DNA of 64,000 nucleotides. Origin: Acidobacteriota bacterium (GTDB taxonomy: Bacteria > Acidobacteriota > Vicinamibacteria > Vicinamibacterales > SCN-69-37). Location of the stretch: contig JADYYY010000005.1 of NCBI GenBank assembly GCA_020853395.1, positions 186,001 through 250,000 on the forward strand, written 5' to 3'. How positions within the stretch are numbered: position 1 is the stretch's first letter; the number at the start of each line of letters is the position of its first letter. Shown one piece after another: positions 49,046 to 62,488 of the stretch. The notes beneath the pieces were generated by a model, which was not told the DNA's origin, ran no database searches, and saw only the letters and a program-made list of their open reading frames with translations. The translations under genes and the position numbers were made by a program.

Positions 49046-49849
49046 GTGAAGGTCCGCCGCGCGCTGACGGCCGCCGTGCTCCTCTCGTTCGTGTACGCGG
49101 CCGTGCGGCTGTTCTGGTGGCTCGACGATCAGCAATCACCCGCCTCGTACTCGGCGACCTGGAGCGGCCTCTTCAAGGCCGGCATCTGGGTCCTGCCGAG
49201 CGCCATGGCGGCCGCGCTGCTCGCGCGCCGGGGCGCAGCCGATCGATGGCCGGCGCTCGGTCTCGACGCCGGCATCGCGCGCGGCCTCGCGTTCGGCCTG
49301 ATCGCAACGCTGCCGATGGCGGCCGCCGTCGCCGCTTCCGGCTATCGGACGGCCACCGGCGACCTGATCGTCGGGACGGTACTGCTCGGGCCCTTCGCCG
49401 AGGAAGTGCTCTTTCGAGGCTTCCTGCTGACGCACCTGCGGCGGAGCGCCGGCCTCTCGCTGCCAGCCGCCGTCGCGCTCAGCGCGCTCGCGTTCGGGGC
49501 AGCGCACGGCCCGCAGCTCAACGCGCACGTGGGGTCCTACTACATCAGCTCGCCGTGGGAGCTGACGCTCGTGCGCGTCGGCATGCTCGCCGGACAGATC
49601 GCCACGCTGACCGCCGGCGGCATCGTCTTCGCCTGGGTCTATTGGCGGTTCGCCTCGCTCTGGCCGGCGATCGGCCTGCACGCGTTCCTGAACTTCTGGC
49701 TGACGATCTCGACCGATCAGGCGCGCACCGTGCCGGGGTGGTCGCTCAGCCTCGTGGCGATCGCCCAACTGCTCTCATTCGTCGTCGCGCTCTGGCTCGT
49801 GCGGCATCCCGGCACGTCGCGCTACTGGCGGCTCGCTCGTCTCTCCTGA
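49046..49849 (+). CDS. CPBP (Abi/CAAX) family intramembrane metalloprotease
   Basis: A 267-aa polytopic membrane protein with about seven helices. The glutamate motif EExxxR is E119-E120-x3-R124 in GPFAEEVLFRGFLLTHLRR. Second-motif histidine regions are AFGAAHGPQ and IGLHAFLNFW. These proteases relate to the CAAX-processing Rce1 family; bacterial substrates are mostly unknown. The GTG start at 49046 lies one base after the M28 peptidase stop, implying co-translation. It converges on metH. Confidence 0.88.
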   Translation: MKVRRALTAAVLLSFVYAAVRLFWWLDDQQSPASYSATWSGLFKAGIWVLPSAMAAALLARRGAADRWPALGLDAGIARGLAFGLIATLPMAAAVAASGYRTATGDLIVGTVLLGPFAEEVLFRGFLLTHLRRSAGLSLPAAVALSALAFGAAHGPQLNAHVGSYYISSPWELTLVRVGMLAGQIATLTAGGIVFAWVYWRFASLWPAIGLHAFLNFWLTISTDQARTVPGWSLSLVAIAQLLSFVVALWLVRHPGTSRYWRLARLS

Positions 49850-49895
49850 TGACGTTCCGGCCGCGGCGCGGAGCAGTGCCCCGACCGTCGGTACG

Positions 49896-53566
<3,671 letters not shown>

Positions 53567-53570
<4 letters not shown>

Positions 53571-54619
53571 CGTCGCGGCCTTTCGTTGGAGAGGGAGACG
53601 TCAGCGGCGCCCTGCGTCGTGCGCGGTGCCCGGCGGCGCGGCGCGGAAACCGTTCGCGGCCGACGGCTGGACGTGCGTGCCGCGGCCGACGGCTTGATCG
53701 CCGAGGCCACCAGCACCGTGAACGGATCGGCCGTCCGCCGCGCGCCCACCCGCACGACCGGCTGGTGAAATCCCGACGCGGCGAGCAGCCGGCGCAGGCT
53801 CTCGTCCGTGAACCCGAGCCAGCGGTCGCCCAGCTTCGATCGGACCCACGTCTGGTCGTGCTCGCGGAGATCGAGAATCAGGACGCGGCCGCCGGGGCGC
53901 AGCACGCGCCACGCTTCGGCGAGCGCGGCCGCCGGGTCGTCCGCATGGTGGAGCGCCTGCGAGAGGATCGCGACGTCCACGCTCGCGTCTCCGAGCGGCA
54001 GCCGCTCGAGCTCGCCGCGCTTCCAGGTGATGTTGTCGACGCCGCGGCGGGCGGCCAGGGCGCGTGCGCGCGCGAGCACGTCGGCCGATCGGTCGATCGC
54101 GGTCACGCGCGTCGCCCAGCGTGCGGTTTCGACCGTCAGGTACCCCTCGCCGCAGCCGAGATCGGCGACGTCGGCCGCGGGCAGCAGCAGCGACAGCGCC
54201 CGCGCCCAGGCTGCCCAGCTCCGCCCGGGCACGAACTGGCGCCGTTCGCTGCCGCCGCCGTGCTGCAGGAAGTTCTCCTTCCGCAGCCGGCGCACTTCCT
54301 CGAGGCGGCTGTCGTCGCTCCTGGTCTCGTCGGTGGCGTGCTCGAACTCGCCGTGCAGCCAGCTCCACAGTGCGGCCCTGGGCCCGGCCTGCCCGGCGAC
54401 GTCCGGCGCCAGCCGGTACCACGCGAACGTCCCGCGCCGCTCCTCGACGACGACGCCGAGCTTGCGGAGCAGCCCCAGATGCCTGGACACGCCGGACTGC
54501 GCCATGGCCAGCACAGCGGTCAGTTCCGTGACGTTCAGCGGCTCGCGCGCCAGCGCGCGCAGCAGCCGCAGCCGGGCGGGATCGGCGAGGACGCGCAGGA
54601 GGCCAGCCGTATCGATCAC
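53567..54619 (-). CDS. ArsR-family regulator fused to SAM-binding methyltransferase domain (SahR-like)
   Basis: A 350-aa fusion. Residues ~5-85 form an ArsR winged helix ([39 protein letters not shown]). Residues ~130-310 form a class I methyltransferase domain ([14 protein letters not shown] at 151-164, [15 protein letters not shown]). This architecture is that of SahR, the S-adenosylhomocysteine-responsive regulator of methionine-cycle genes in proteobacteria. The gene directly precedes and overlaps metH. No ArsR metal cysteine pair is present. A Ser/Thr/Arg-rich C-terminal tail (~310-350) looks disordered. GTG start at 54619. Confidence 0.88.
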
Positions 54620-54662
54620 ATCAACAAATCTACATATATCGATGACGTATCGCAACCGCCGT
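54608..54662. promoter_or_regulatory. AT-rich divergent promoter/operator between SahR-like gene and hydrolase
   Basis: The 54-bp gap between the two divergent start codons is conspicuously AT-rich for this genome. It contains two ATCGAT hexamers (54611-54616, overlapping the start region, and 54638-54643). It also has CATC...GATG arms (54619-54622 and 54641-54644), with catatatcgatg in between. This is a plausible autoregulatory operator for the ArsR-methyltransferase protein and -10 region for both directions. Assignment is inference. Confidence 0.4.
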
Positions 54663-54673
54663 AGAATCTGGCG

Positions 54674-55303
54674 GTGCGCACCTATGCCGCCGCCGGCCGC
54701 CGGCGCGCGCCGCTGCTCCTGCTCGCCCACGGCGCGGGCGCGGGAGAGCTGCACCCGTGGATGGAGCGCGTCGGGCGCGGTCTGGCCGAACGCGGCGTGA
54801 CGGTCGTGACCTTCGAGTTCCCCTACCTGCGGGCTGGACGCCGCGTCCCCGATCGCGGCCCGGTGCTCGAGGCCGCATTCCAGGAGGCCTGGCGCGCCGT
54901 CGCGAGCTCGGCCGACGGCCGGAGCGCCGCGGCGCTCTTCGCCGGCGGCAAGTCCATGGGAGGCCGCATCGCCACGCAGGTGGCCGCGACGGGCGGGTTC
55001 GCGCCGGCCCCGCGCGGTGTGCTCGCGTTCGGCTATCCCCTCCATCCACCGGGCCGGCCCGCGGAGCGTCGCGATCGACACCTCGCGCGCGTCGGCGTGC
55101 CGCTCCTGCTGCTGCACGGCACGCGCGATCCGTTCGGGTCGCCCGATGAGATGCGCGCGCTCGCCGCCGCGCTGCCGCTGGCCACGCTGCACCTGGTCGA
55201 CGGCGGAGACCACTCGCTCGAAGCGCCGCGGCGCGTCGATCCGGCGGGCGCCGCATTCGCCGCCGTGCTCGATGCCGCGGCCGCGTGGATGCGCCAGGCG
55301 TGA
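54674..55303 (+). CDS. Alpha/beta-hydrolase (KANL3/Tex30-like)
   Basis: A 209-aa small alpha/beta hydrolase. The oxyanion-side LLLLAHGAGAGELHPWM, the nucleophile elbow AGGKSMGGRIATQ (Ser in GKSMGG), an aspartate in LLHGTRDPFGSPDEM and the histidine in VDGGDHSLEAP make a complete triad. The family includes KANL3/Tex30-type proteins and dienelactone-hydrolase-like enzymes; the substrate is unknown. GTG start at 54674, divergent from the SahR-like gene and 17 bp before pepF. Confidence 0.88.
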   Translation: MRTYAAAGRRRAPLLLLAHGAGAGELHPWMERVGRGLAERGVTVVTFEFPYLRAGRRVPDRGPVLEAAFQEAWRAVASSADGRSAAALFAGGKSMGGRIATQVAATGGFAPAPRGVLAFGYPLHPPGRPAERRDRHLARVGVPLLLLHGTRDPFGSPDEMRALAAALPLATLHLVDGGDHSLEAPRRVDPAGAAFAAVLDAAAAWMRQA

Positions 55304-55320
55304 CCCGCTATGATGCCGGC

Positions 55321-57147
55321 ATGACGCCCCCCGCTCCCGCCCGCTCCCGTCGTCGCGCCGACATCGATCGCCGCTACCAGTGGGACCTCGGACACATCTA
55401 CCCGGACTGGACGAGCTGGGATCGGGCACGGGCCGAGCTCGAAGGCGCGATCGCGGAGTACGGGAGCCTGAAGGGCACGCTGGCCGAAGGGCCCCACCGG
55501 CTGCTCGCCGCCATGCACCTCAACGATCGGCTGGGGCAGCTCGCCTACAGGGTCTACTTCTTCGCGTCGCTGCGGTACGACGAAGACCAGCGCGACAACC
55601 AGATCAACGCCAGAAGGCAGCAGGTGCAGGCGCTGATGGCGCGTTGGCAGCAAGCCACGTCCTGGTTCAGTCCGGAACTGCTGGCGATTCCGCTGGCGAC
55701 GGTCCAGGCGTGGATGGCACGCGACGAGCAGCTCGCCATCTATCGCTTCTACCTCGAGGAGATCTATCGCCTGCAGGAGCACGTGCTCGACGAGCAGGGT
55801 GAGCGCCTGTTGTCGCTCTCGGCGCAACTCTCGGGCGCGCCGCCGCAGGCGTATCAGGCGCTGTCGGTCGCAGACGCCAAGTTCCCCGAGATCACGCTCA
55901 GCACGGGCGAGACCATGACCTGCACGTACGGCCAGTACCGCGCCGTGATGGCGACGAACCGGCACCAGCCGGACCGCCGCGCGGCCTTCCTCGGCCACTA
56001 CGGCACGTTCGCCGCGACGCTCAACACCTATGCCGCGCTCTACCACGCCGTGTGCGAGCGCGACTGGTTCCATGCGCGATCACGCGGCTACGAGACGACG
56101 CTCGACGCCGCGCTCCACGGCAACAACATCCCGCGCAGCGTGGTGGACAATCTCATCGCCACCACCCGCGCCAGCGCGGGCGTGGAGCCGCTGCGGCGCT
56201 ACCACCGGCTCCGCCGGCGCGCCTTGCAGCTCGATCGCTACTACCCCTACGACTTCTCGATCCCCATCGTCGAATGGGATCGCCGCTACGCCTACGACGA
56301 CGTGCTGGAGGCGATCGTCCGGTCGGTGTCGCCGCTCGGCGATGCCTACCAGGCCAGGATGCGCGAAGGCTTCGCGGGCCGCTGGATCGACGTCTACGAA
56401 ACCGAAGGCAAGCAGAGCGGCGCCTACTCGGCCCCCGTGTACGGCGTGCACCCGTACATGCTCCTCAACTGGGCCGACACGCTCGACGATGTGTTCACGC
56501 TCGCGCACGAGATGGGCCACTCGATGCACACGCTGCTCTCGCACGCGCGCCAGCCGTTCGTGTACTCGGATTACACGATCTTCGTCGCCGAGGTGCCGTC
56601 GACGCTCAGCGAGATGCTGCTGCTCGATCATCTGCTCGACCGCGCGCACGATCGGCAGGAGCGCATCGTGCTGCTCACGCACGCCATCGACGAGATCTCG
56701 AGCACGTTCTACACCCAGGTGCTCTTCGCCGATTTCGAGCTCGCGGCGCACGAGCTGGTGGAACGCGACGAGCCGGTCACCGCCGACGTGCTGAGCGTCC
56801 TGTACAAGTCGCGGTTCGAGGCCTACTACGGCGACGCGGTCGACCTCGAGGATCTGACGCCCGCGACCTGGGCCAGGATTCCCCACTTCTACGGGTCGCC
56901 GTACTACGTCTACCAGTACGCGACCTGCTTCGCATCGGCCGCGCGGCTGGCGGCCGGGATCCGCCAGGGCGGGACAGCCGGCGCGGAAGCGCGGGATCGA
57001 TTCCTGACGCTCCTCGCGGCCGGCGGCAGCAACCATCCGATGACGCTGCTCGAGGGCGCGGGCATCGACCTGAGCGAGCCGTCGACCGTGCAAGCCGTGT
57101 CCCTCGAGCTGAACACGTTGCTCGATCGCCTCGAGGAGCTCCTCTGA
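55321..57147 (+). CDS. pepF: Oligoendopeptidase F (M3B family)
   Basis: A 608-aa cytosolic zinc oligopeptidase. The HExxH site is HEMGH at 396-400 in FTLAHEMGHSMHTLL, with the third ligand glutamate expected ~25 residues on (IFVAEVPSTLSEMLLLD). The N-terminal helical PepF domain (WDLGHIYPDWTSWDRARAELE) and the C-terminal PHFYGSPYYVYQYATCFASA are family hallmarks. The ATG at 55321 follows aatgatgccggc with a weak ribosome site. A start at 55285 would add a non-conserved 12 residues. Confidence 0.95.
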   Translation: MTPPAPARSRRRADIDRRYQWDLGHIYPDWTSWDRARAELEGAIAEYGSLKGTLAEGPHRLLAAMHLNDRLGQLAYRVYFFASLRYDEDQRDNQINARRQQVQALMARWQQATSWFSPELLAIPLATVQAWMARDEQLAIYRFYLEEIYRLQEHVLDEQGERLLSLSAQLSGAPPQAYQALSVADAKFPEITLSTGETMTCTYGQYRAVMATNRHQPDRRAAFLGHYGTFAATLNTYAALYHAVCERDWFHARSRGYETTLDAALHGNNIPRSVVDNLIATTRASAGVEPLRRYHRLRRRALQLDRYYPYDFSIPIVEWDRRYAYDDVLEAIVRSVSPLGDAYQARMREGFAGRWIDVYETEGKQSGAYSAPVYGVHPYMLLNWADTLDDVFTLAHEMGHSMHTLLSHARQPFVYSDYTIFVAEVPSTLSEMLLLDHLLDRAHDRQERIVLLTHAIDEISSTFYTQVLFADFELAAHELVERDEPVTADVLSVLYKSRFEAYYGDAVDLEDLTPATWARIPHFYGSPYYVYQYATCFASAARLAAGIRQGGTAGAEARDRFLTLLAAGGSNHPMTLLEGAGIDLSEPSTVQAVSLELNTLLDRLEELL

Positions 57148-57223
57148 CGGCTCGACGAGGACGGACGCGCGCCGGCAACGCGACCTTGTAACTTTGGATT
57201 GACGATTCGGACTGCTGGATCCC

Positions 57224-57301
57224 GCGGAAGGGGGATCCCCCACTTCCACGGCGCTCATCGTCGTAAGTGATTGATCCGTAAGGATCGGGTAGTCGATACC
57301 C
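57224..57301 (+). other. Three consecutive small hairpins in the leader of the DUF349 gene
   Basis: Within the 212-bp gap before 57360 there are three inverted repeats in a row. They are GGAAG/CTTCC around the palindrome GGGGATCCCC (57226-57247), GATCC-GTAA-GGATC (57273-57286) and GGGTA-GTCGA-TACCC (57287-57301). None is followed by a T-run and none matches a riboswitch class I know. It could be a structured 5' leader or chance. Confidence 0.3.
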
Positions 57302-57359
57302 CGCCGAGAGACCGCCTCCAGCGTACGGCACAGACCTTTCTTACAGAGATGTCCAAACC

Positions 57360-60284
57360 ATGGGACTTCTCGACAAGCTGAAGCCGCAACCCCGTTGGAA
57401 GCACGCGGATCCGGCCGTCAGGCTGGACGCCGTCCGCGAACTGGACGATCAGGTGGAGCTCGCCGCCCTGGCGGAGTCCGACCCAGACGTCCGCGTGAGG
57501 CGGGCCGCGACGGCACGCGTATCGACGCCCGCGGCACTCGGCCGGATCGCGGCGAACGATGCGGATGCCGAGCTGCGTGACCGCGCGGCCGATCGGCTCG
57601 TCGCGCTGGCGACGCGCGTCCTCGCAACCGACGATGCGGCCGGCCTGGAACTGGCCTTGTCCGCGCTCGGCGAGCTGTCCGACCCGCGACGGTTGTCGAC
57701 GATCGCCAAGAGCGATGCCGCCGAGCCGGTGACGCAGGCGGCGCTCACTCGACTGTCGGGCGAACGTGCCCTCGGCTCGGTCGCACGGCAGGCGCGGCAT
57801 GCATCGACGGCCGCCGACGCGCTCGCTCGGCTCACCGATCCAAACGAGCTCGTCGAGGTCGCGCTCCACGCGGTGTCGGCCGAGATCGCGCTCGCCGCGT
57901 TCGACCGCATCGCTGCCGACGGCCCAGGCGTTGCGCAGCTCCGCGCCATCGAATCCGCTGCCCACAAGAACGTCGCCCGCAAGGCGCGCACCATGATTCA
58001 GGAACTCGAAGCGGCCGAAGCCGCCCGCCTCGCCGCCGTCGAAGATCGCCGCCGCCGCGCGTCCGCCCTCTGCGACGCGGTCGAGCAGGTCGGCAGCCTG
58101 ACGGACGTCGCCGCCGCGCGAGCCGAGCTCGCGCGCGTGGTTGACGCGTGGAAGGCCCTGGCGATCGGTGAGCCCGAGCTCGTCGAACGATTCCAGCGCG
58201 GTCAGGCCGCCGCCGACGTCTGCCTGACGCGCCGCGAACGCGAAGCCGCCGAAGCGGCCGACCTGCGCCGGCTGCGAGCCGAGGCGATCGCCACGCGCGA
58301 CGCGCTCTGCGCGCGCGTCGAGACGCTCGACGGCGACGACGCGCTCGAGCAGTTGATTCCAATCGAAGAAGAATGGCGATCGCTCCTGCCGCTCGTCGGC
58401 AACGGCCCGGAGGCCGACCGACTGGCGGAGCGCTTCGCCCAGGCGGTCGCCGCGTGCCGCAAGCGGCACGAGATGGGCGCCCTGCTCGCGGAACAGCGCG
58501 CCGCCCTGGAGGCGCTCGTCGCCGAAGCCGAAAGGCTCCCGGCCGACGACGCGGGCGCGCTGCCGCGGTGGGACACGCTCAGCCGCGAGGCACGCGGCGT
58601 CGCCGCCGTCTTGAACGATTCCGGCCGGCCCGCCGCCGATCTTCTCAACAGGCTCGCCGTCGTCGCCGAGCGGTTCGACGCGCTGGCCAAAGCCCGGCAA
58701 GCCGCGATCGATGCCGCCGCCGAACAGGCCCGCCAGGCGGTGCTCAACCAGTTCCGCCATCTGACCGAGCGCGCCAAGCGCGCCGCCGAAGCCGATTCGA
58801 TCACCCTTCGCGAAGGCGAGCGCCTCATCCGCGACATCACGGCCGCGTTCGACACCGCGGCGCGCGCCGCGGCGTGGCACGAGATCGACGAGGCCGTCGC
58901 GCGGCTGCGGGCGCTGCAGGAGCAGATTGCGCCGCGCGTGCGCGAGCTGCGCGAGATGGACGAGTGGCGCCGCTTCGCGAACGGCCAGCGCCAGGAGCAG
59001 CTCATCGCGATGGCCGAGGCGATTGTCGGCTCGCTTCGCGGCGACGAGGAGGCCGGCAGGCCGTCCGATCTCGCCGCCACCGCCCGCGCCTTGCGCGAGC
59101 TGCACACCAAATGGCAGGAAGTTGCCGAAGCCCCTCGTCAAAACGCCCAGCGGCTGTGGGATCGCTTCCGCGCGGCGACCGACTTCATCCGCGCGCGCTG
59201 TGAAACCCACTTCGCCAAGCAGCGCGAAGAGCGGCGCGCGGCGCTCGATCGTAAGAAGGAGATCGTCGAGGCAGCCGAAACGCTCGCCACGTCACAGGAT
59301 TGGACGAAGACGGCCGAAACGCTGCAGCAGTTGCAGGCGGAGTGGCAGACGCTCGGTCCCGTGCCGCGCGAGATCGGCCGCGAGCTTTCGCAGCGTTTCC
59401 GGACGGCGTGCAGCACGTTCTTCACGCGCCGCCGCGAAGACCTCACGGACCGCAAGAAGGCGTGGACGGAGAATCTGGCGGCGAAGGAAACCCTGTGCGC
59501 CCAGGCCGAAGCGCTGGCCGAATCCACCGACTGGGAGGCCGTCGGGGCCGAGATGAAGAGGCTGCAGGCCGCGTGGAAGACGATCGGCCCGGTGCGCCGC
59601 AGCCGCTCCGAGGCGATCTGGAACCGTTTCCGGTCGGCCGCCGACACGTTCTTCACGCGCTATCACAATCGCCACGAGATCACGCTCAACGCCAAGCTCG
59701 CCGAGCGGGAAGCGCTCGTCGTCGAGCTCGAATCGATCGCCAACAACGATCCGACCGCGCTGCCGGCCGATCTGTCGGACCGGGTGCAGCAACTGCGCAC
59801 CACCTGGAATCGCAGCGTGCCGATTCCCGCTCCAGGCATGCGCGTCCTGAACGATCGCTGGCAGACGGCCATCGGGCGCGTCGTGATGCTCGCCCCGCAG
59901 GTCTTCGCCGGCACGGATCTCGATCCGACGGCCGTGCTTCGGAAGATGGAGAAGCTCGTCGCGCGCGTCGAGTCGTTCCTCGGCGACATCACGGATCAGC
60001 CGGCCGGCCTGTCGCCGACCGAGATGCTGGCCGCCAAGCTCCGCTCGGCGCTCGCGTCCAACGCCATCGGCGGCCGCGCCAGCGACGACGCGAAGTGGCG
60101 TGCCGCAGCCGACGCCGTCAAAGAGGCACAGGCCGCGTGGCAGCGTCTGCCGCCGGTCGCCGAACCGGAAGCGCGCGTGCTGAGCGCCCGGTTCCGCGAG
60201 GCGTGCCGCCAGATCACCGATCGGTCGCGCCGCCAGGCCTCGCCGAATCGGCGGCCTCAGGAGCGCGAAGTCGCGGCGGTGTGA
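57360..60284 (+). CDS. DUF349 repeat protein with N-terminal HEAT-like region
   Basis: A very long helical protein of 974 aa without signal peptide. Residues ~10-220 form HEAT-like two-helix repeats (RWKHADPAVRLDAVRELDD, DPDVRVRRAATARV, LARLTDPNELVEVAL). From ~250 to ~930 come several DUF349 units recognised by helical blocks such as LQQLQAEWQTLGPVPREIGRELSQRFRTAC and MKRLQAAWKTIGPVRRSRSEAIWNRF. DUF349 proteins are predicted coiled-coil scaffolds with no firm function. Acidic N-terminal repeats plus basic DUF349 blocks suggest nucleic-acid or protein binding. A large open frame on the opposite strand is only a shadow. Confidence 0.9.
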   Translation: MGLLDKLKPQPRWKHADPAVRLDAVRELDDQVELAALAESDPDVRVRRAATARVSTPAALGRIAANDADAELRDRAADRLVALATRVLATDDAAGLELALSALGELSDPRRLSTIAKSDAAEPVTQAALTRLSGERALGSVARQARHASTAADALARLTDPNELVEVALHAVSAEIALAAFDRIAADGPGVAQLRAIESAAHKNVARKARTMIQELEAAEAARLAAVEDRRRRASALCDAVEQVGSLTDVAAARAELARVVDAWKALAIGEPELVERFQRGQAAADVCLTRREREAAEAADLRRLRAEAIATRDALCARVETLDGDDALEQLIPIEEEWRSLLPLVGNGPEADRLAERFAQAVAACRKRHEMGALLAEQRAALEALVAEAERLPADDAGALPRWDTLSREARGVAAVLNDSGRPAADLLNRLAVVAERFDALAKARQAAIDAAAEQARQAVLNQFRHLTERAKRAAEADSITLREGERLIRDITAAFDTAARAAAWHEIDEAVARLRALQEQIAPRVRELREMDEWRRFANGQRQEQLIAMAEAIVGSLRGDEEAGRPSDLAATARALRELHTKWQEVAEAPRQNAQRLWDRFRAATDFIRARCETHFAKQREERRAALDRKKEIVEAAETLATSQDWTKTAETLQQLQAEWQTLGPVPREIGRELSQRFRTACSTFFTRRREDLTDRKKAWTENLAAKETLCAQAEALAESTDWEAVGAEMKRLQAAWKTIGPVRRSRSEAIWNRFRSAADTFFTRYHNRHEITLNAKLAEREALVVELESIANNDPTALPADLSDRVQQLRTTWNRSVPIPAPGMRVLNDRWQTAIGRVVMLAPQVFAGTDLDPTAVLRKMEKLVARVESFLGDITDQPAGLSPTEMLAAKLRSALASNAIGGRASDDAKWRAAADAVKEAQAAWQRLPPVAEPEARVLSARFREACRQITDRSRRQASPNRRPQEREVAAV

Positions 60285-60324
60285 TGCGGGGAGTGAATCC
60301 TCGGTCCTGAGTCCTGGTCGGAAC

Positions 60325-61221
60325 CTACTCGCGCGGCGTACCGAAGAGCCGAGCGAAGTTCCCGCCGAAGATGAGATCCTGATCGTCCCGGCTGACGCCG
60401 AGGTCGGTCAGCACCGCGCGTTGCGCGTCGTACACGGCGCGATGCCAGCCTCGCGGAAAGAACGACGAATCGGTGCCGAACAGCAGCCGTGACGCGCTGA
60501 CCACGTCGAGCGCGCGGGCGAAGACGTCGCGCAGCGTCAGGTTCGGGTGGAATCGGATCCAACTGTTCGAGCTGGACGTGTCGAGCAGCACGTTCGGCGC
60601 CGCGGCGGCGGCCATGAGCGCCTCCCGCAGCATGCCGGCGCCGAAGTGCGGGACGATCACGGGCACCTCCGGATAGCGGACCGCGACCGCCGCCACGGCC
60701 AACGGATCGCCGAGCCGCAGGTCGAACCGACTCGGCAGCCCCAGCCTCCCGCGAATGCCCACCGTGAGCGTCCCGCAATGCACGAACACCGCGCGGCCGT
60801 ACCGGCGCGCCGCCTCGAACACGACCGCCGTTCGCGCATCGTCGACCGCGACGTGGTGCATCGCGGGAAAGAGACAGGCCGTCGAGAGCCGCTGTTCGCC
60901 GAACGCGCGATCGAGCCGCTCGACGAGGTCCGTCATTCCTGGATGGACCATGAAGGCGCCGGCGATGCGGGTCGGGTGCCGGCGGACGGCGACGGCCACG
61001 GAGTCCTCGTCGCCAGGCGCGCTGGCGATGAGCATCGCGCGTTGAACGTCGTGCCGATCGAGCTCGGCGGCCCATCGATCCGCGAGGGCCGCGGCATCGC
61101 CCGGCGAATCCCAGTCGAGCTGACGCGGCAGCGCGACGTCGGCGTCGCCGACGCCAGCTTCGCGACCCAGCGCCTGAAAGAACCCGGCAGAGAAGAAGTG
61201 GCAGTGTGCGTCGGCAATCAT
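60325..61221 (-). CDS. Amidohydrolase family 2 (TIM-barrel) protein
   Basis: A 298-aa amidohydrolase-2 (ACMS decarboxylase-like) TIM barrel. Metal-site motifs are HCHF in MIADAHCHFFSAG, HCGTL (AVFVHCGTLTVG), the VPHFGAGM strand and D in LLFGTDSSFFPRGW. FGGNFARLFG closes the fold. Substrates in this family are hydrolysed or decarboxylated aromatic acids, or unknown. The ATG at 61221 overlaps the MFS transporter stop (ATGA), so importer and enzyme are probably one pathway unit. Confidence 0.9.
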   Translation of the reverse strand: MIADAHCHFFSAGFFQALGREAGVGDADVALPRQLDWDSPGDAAALADRWAAELDRHDVQRAMLIASAPGDEDSVAVAVRRHPTRIAGAFMVHPGMTDLVERLDRAFGEQRLSTACLFPAMHHVAVDDARTAVVFEAARRYGRAVFVHCGTLTVGIRGRLGLPSRFDLRLGDPLAVAAVAVRYPEVPVIVPHFGAGMLREALMAAAAAPNVLLDTSSSNSWIRFHPNLTLRDVFARALDVVSASRLLFGTDSSFFPRGWHRAVYDAQRAVLTDLGVSRDDQDLIFGGNFARLFGTPRE

Positions 61222-62441
61222 GACGTTGCGTCCTCGGTTGCGATGGCGAAACGGAAACCCAGCCGCTGTTCGGCGAACACGAAGTACGGCAGCGCGAGGG
61301 CCGCCAGCAGCGCCGCGATGCCGAAGGCGGGTCGAAAGCCGTGGGCGTGGACGAACCAGCCCATCAGCGCGGAGCCCACGCCGATGCCGGTGTCGAAAGC
61401 CGCGAGCATGGCGCCGAACGCGGCGCCCCGCCGAGCCGGCGCGACGTGCCCGAGGACGAACGCCGTGTAGGCCGGATGCGTCAGGCCGAAGCCGGCGCCG
61501 AACACGAGGCCGGCGACGAGCATGCCGAGCTGATCGTGGGCCAGCGCGAGCAGCACCAGGCCCGCCGGCGGCGCGAGGAAGCACCAGAGCAGGACGCGGC
61601 GGTGGCCGAGTCGATCCAGCGTGCGGCCCACCGTTACGCGCGCGAAGAGCGTCGCGGTCGCCATGGCGGTCAGGAAAAGGCTGCGCGGTGCGACGCCGAG
61701 CTCATCCGCGAAGAGCGCCGAGAAGCTCGTGAGCGATCCCCAGCCGAACGTCACGAGCGCCATCGCAATCGACAGGAGCAGGACGCGCCACTCGACGTGC
61801 GTCCGAATCAGCGCGACCGGGCCGTGTCGCACCAGATGCCGCGGCGCGCGCTTCAACGCCGCGCGCGCGCTCGTCCTCGGCGCGATTCGATCGTCGGGCA
61901 GGAACCAGGCGATTCCAGCCATCAGGAGGTTGAGCGCCGCGAGCTCCGCACAGAGCACGGCCCAGCCATGGCTGTAGACCCAGAAGCCGAGCGCGGGTGC
62001 GGCGCCGATCGCCATGACCGAGGCCAACCCCCAGTAGCTCAGTCCTTCGGCGCGGCGGCTCTCGGGAATGGTCGCCGTCATGTAGGCGCCAGACGCCGAC
62101 AAGAGCGCCGACCAGATCAGGCCATGGCCGAACGCGACGACGAGCAGCAGGGTGTTGCTGGCGACGAACGCATAGCTGCCGGTAACGCCCGCCAGCACGA
62201 GGCTCACGACGATCAGCACCGGCCGGTGGCCGAGTCGATCGGTAATCGGGCCCGTGAAGGCCGCCGATGCGGCCGACGAGAACGTCAGGACGCCCTGGAA
62301 CAGACCGGCGACGGCGGTCGACCCGCCGAGTGCGAGCACGCGATACGGCGCGGCCGGCAGCAGTTGGAACACCGAGACGAAGACGGTGAAGCTGTAGCAG
62401 AACATCGTCACGAACCTGGGCGTGAACAGCCGCTCGGACAT
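61218..62441 (-). CDS. Major facilitator superfamily transporter
   Basis: A 407-aa twelve-helix permease. The loop 2-3 signature is FTGPITDRLGHRPVLIV, and the equivalent in the second half is VTVGRTLDRLGHRRVLL, showing the internal duplication. AFGHGLIWSALLSASGAYM and FGLTHPAYTAFVLGHVAPARRGAAFG resemble MFS sugar/drug transporters. The direct overlap with the amidohydrolase gene suggests uptake or export of its substrate or product; specificity unknown. Confidence 0.92.
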   Translation of the reverse strand: MSERLFTPRFVTMFCYSFTVFVSVFQLLPAAPYRVLALGGSTAVAGLFQGVLTFSSAASAAFTGPITDRLGHRPVLIVVSLVLAGVTGSYAFVASNTLLLVVAFGHGLIWSALLSASGAYMTATIPESRRAEGLSYWGLASVMAIGAAPALGFWVYSHGWAVLCAELAALNLLMAGIAWFLPDDRIAPRTSARAALKRAPRHLVRHGPVALIRTHVEWRVLLLSIAMALVTFGWGSLTSFSALFADELGVAPRSLFLTAMATATLFARVTVGRTLDRLGHRRVLLWCFLAPPAGLVLLALAHDQLGMLVAGLVFGAGFGLTHPAYTAFVLGHVAPARRGAAFGAMLAAFDTGIGVGSALMGWFVHAHGFRPAFGIAALLAALALPYFVFAEQRLGFRFAIATEDATS

Positions 62442-62488
62442 GAAGCGCTCAGTATAGGGCGCGCATTCGTGCTTGATAGAATCGAGGG

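Noticed and set aside
54620-54673. Cobalamin riboswitch for metH
   Set aside because: The leader upstream of the regulator-metH unit is only 54 bp and AT-rich, with no B12-box; regulation by the ArsR-type protein is more likely.
57255-59210. 651-codon minus-strand open frame
   Set aside because: Shadow of the DUF349 gene caused by high G+C; no protein family resemblance.
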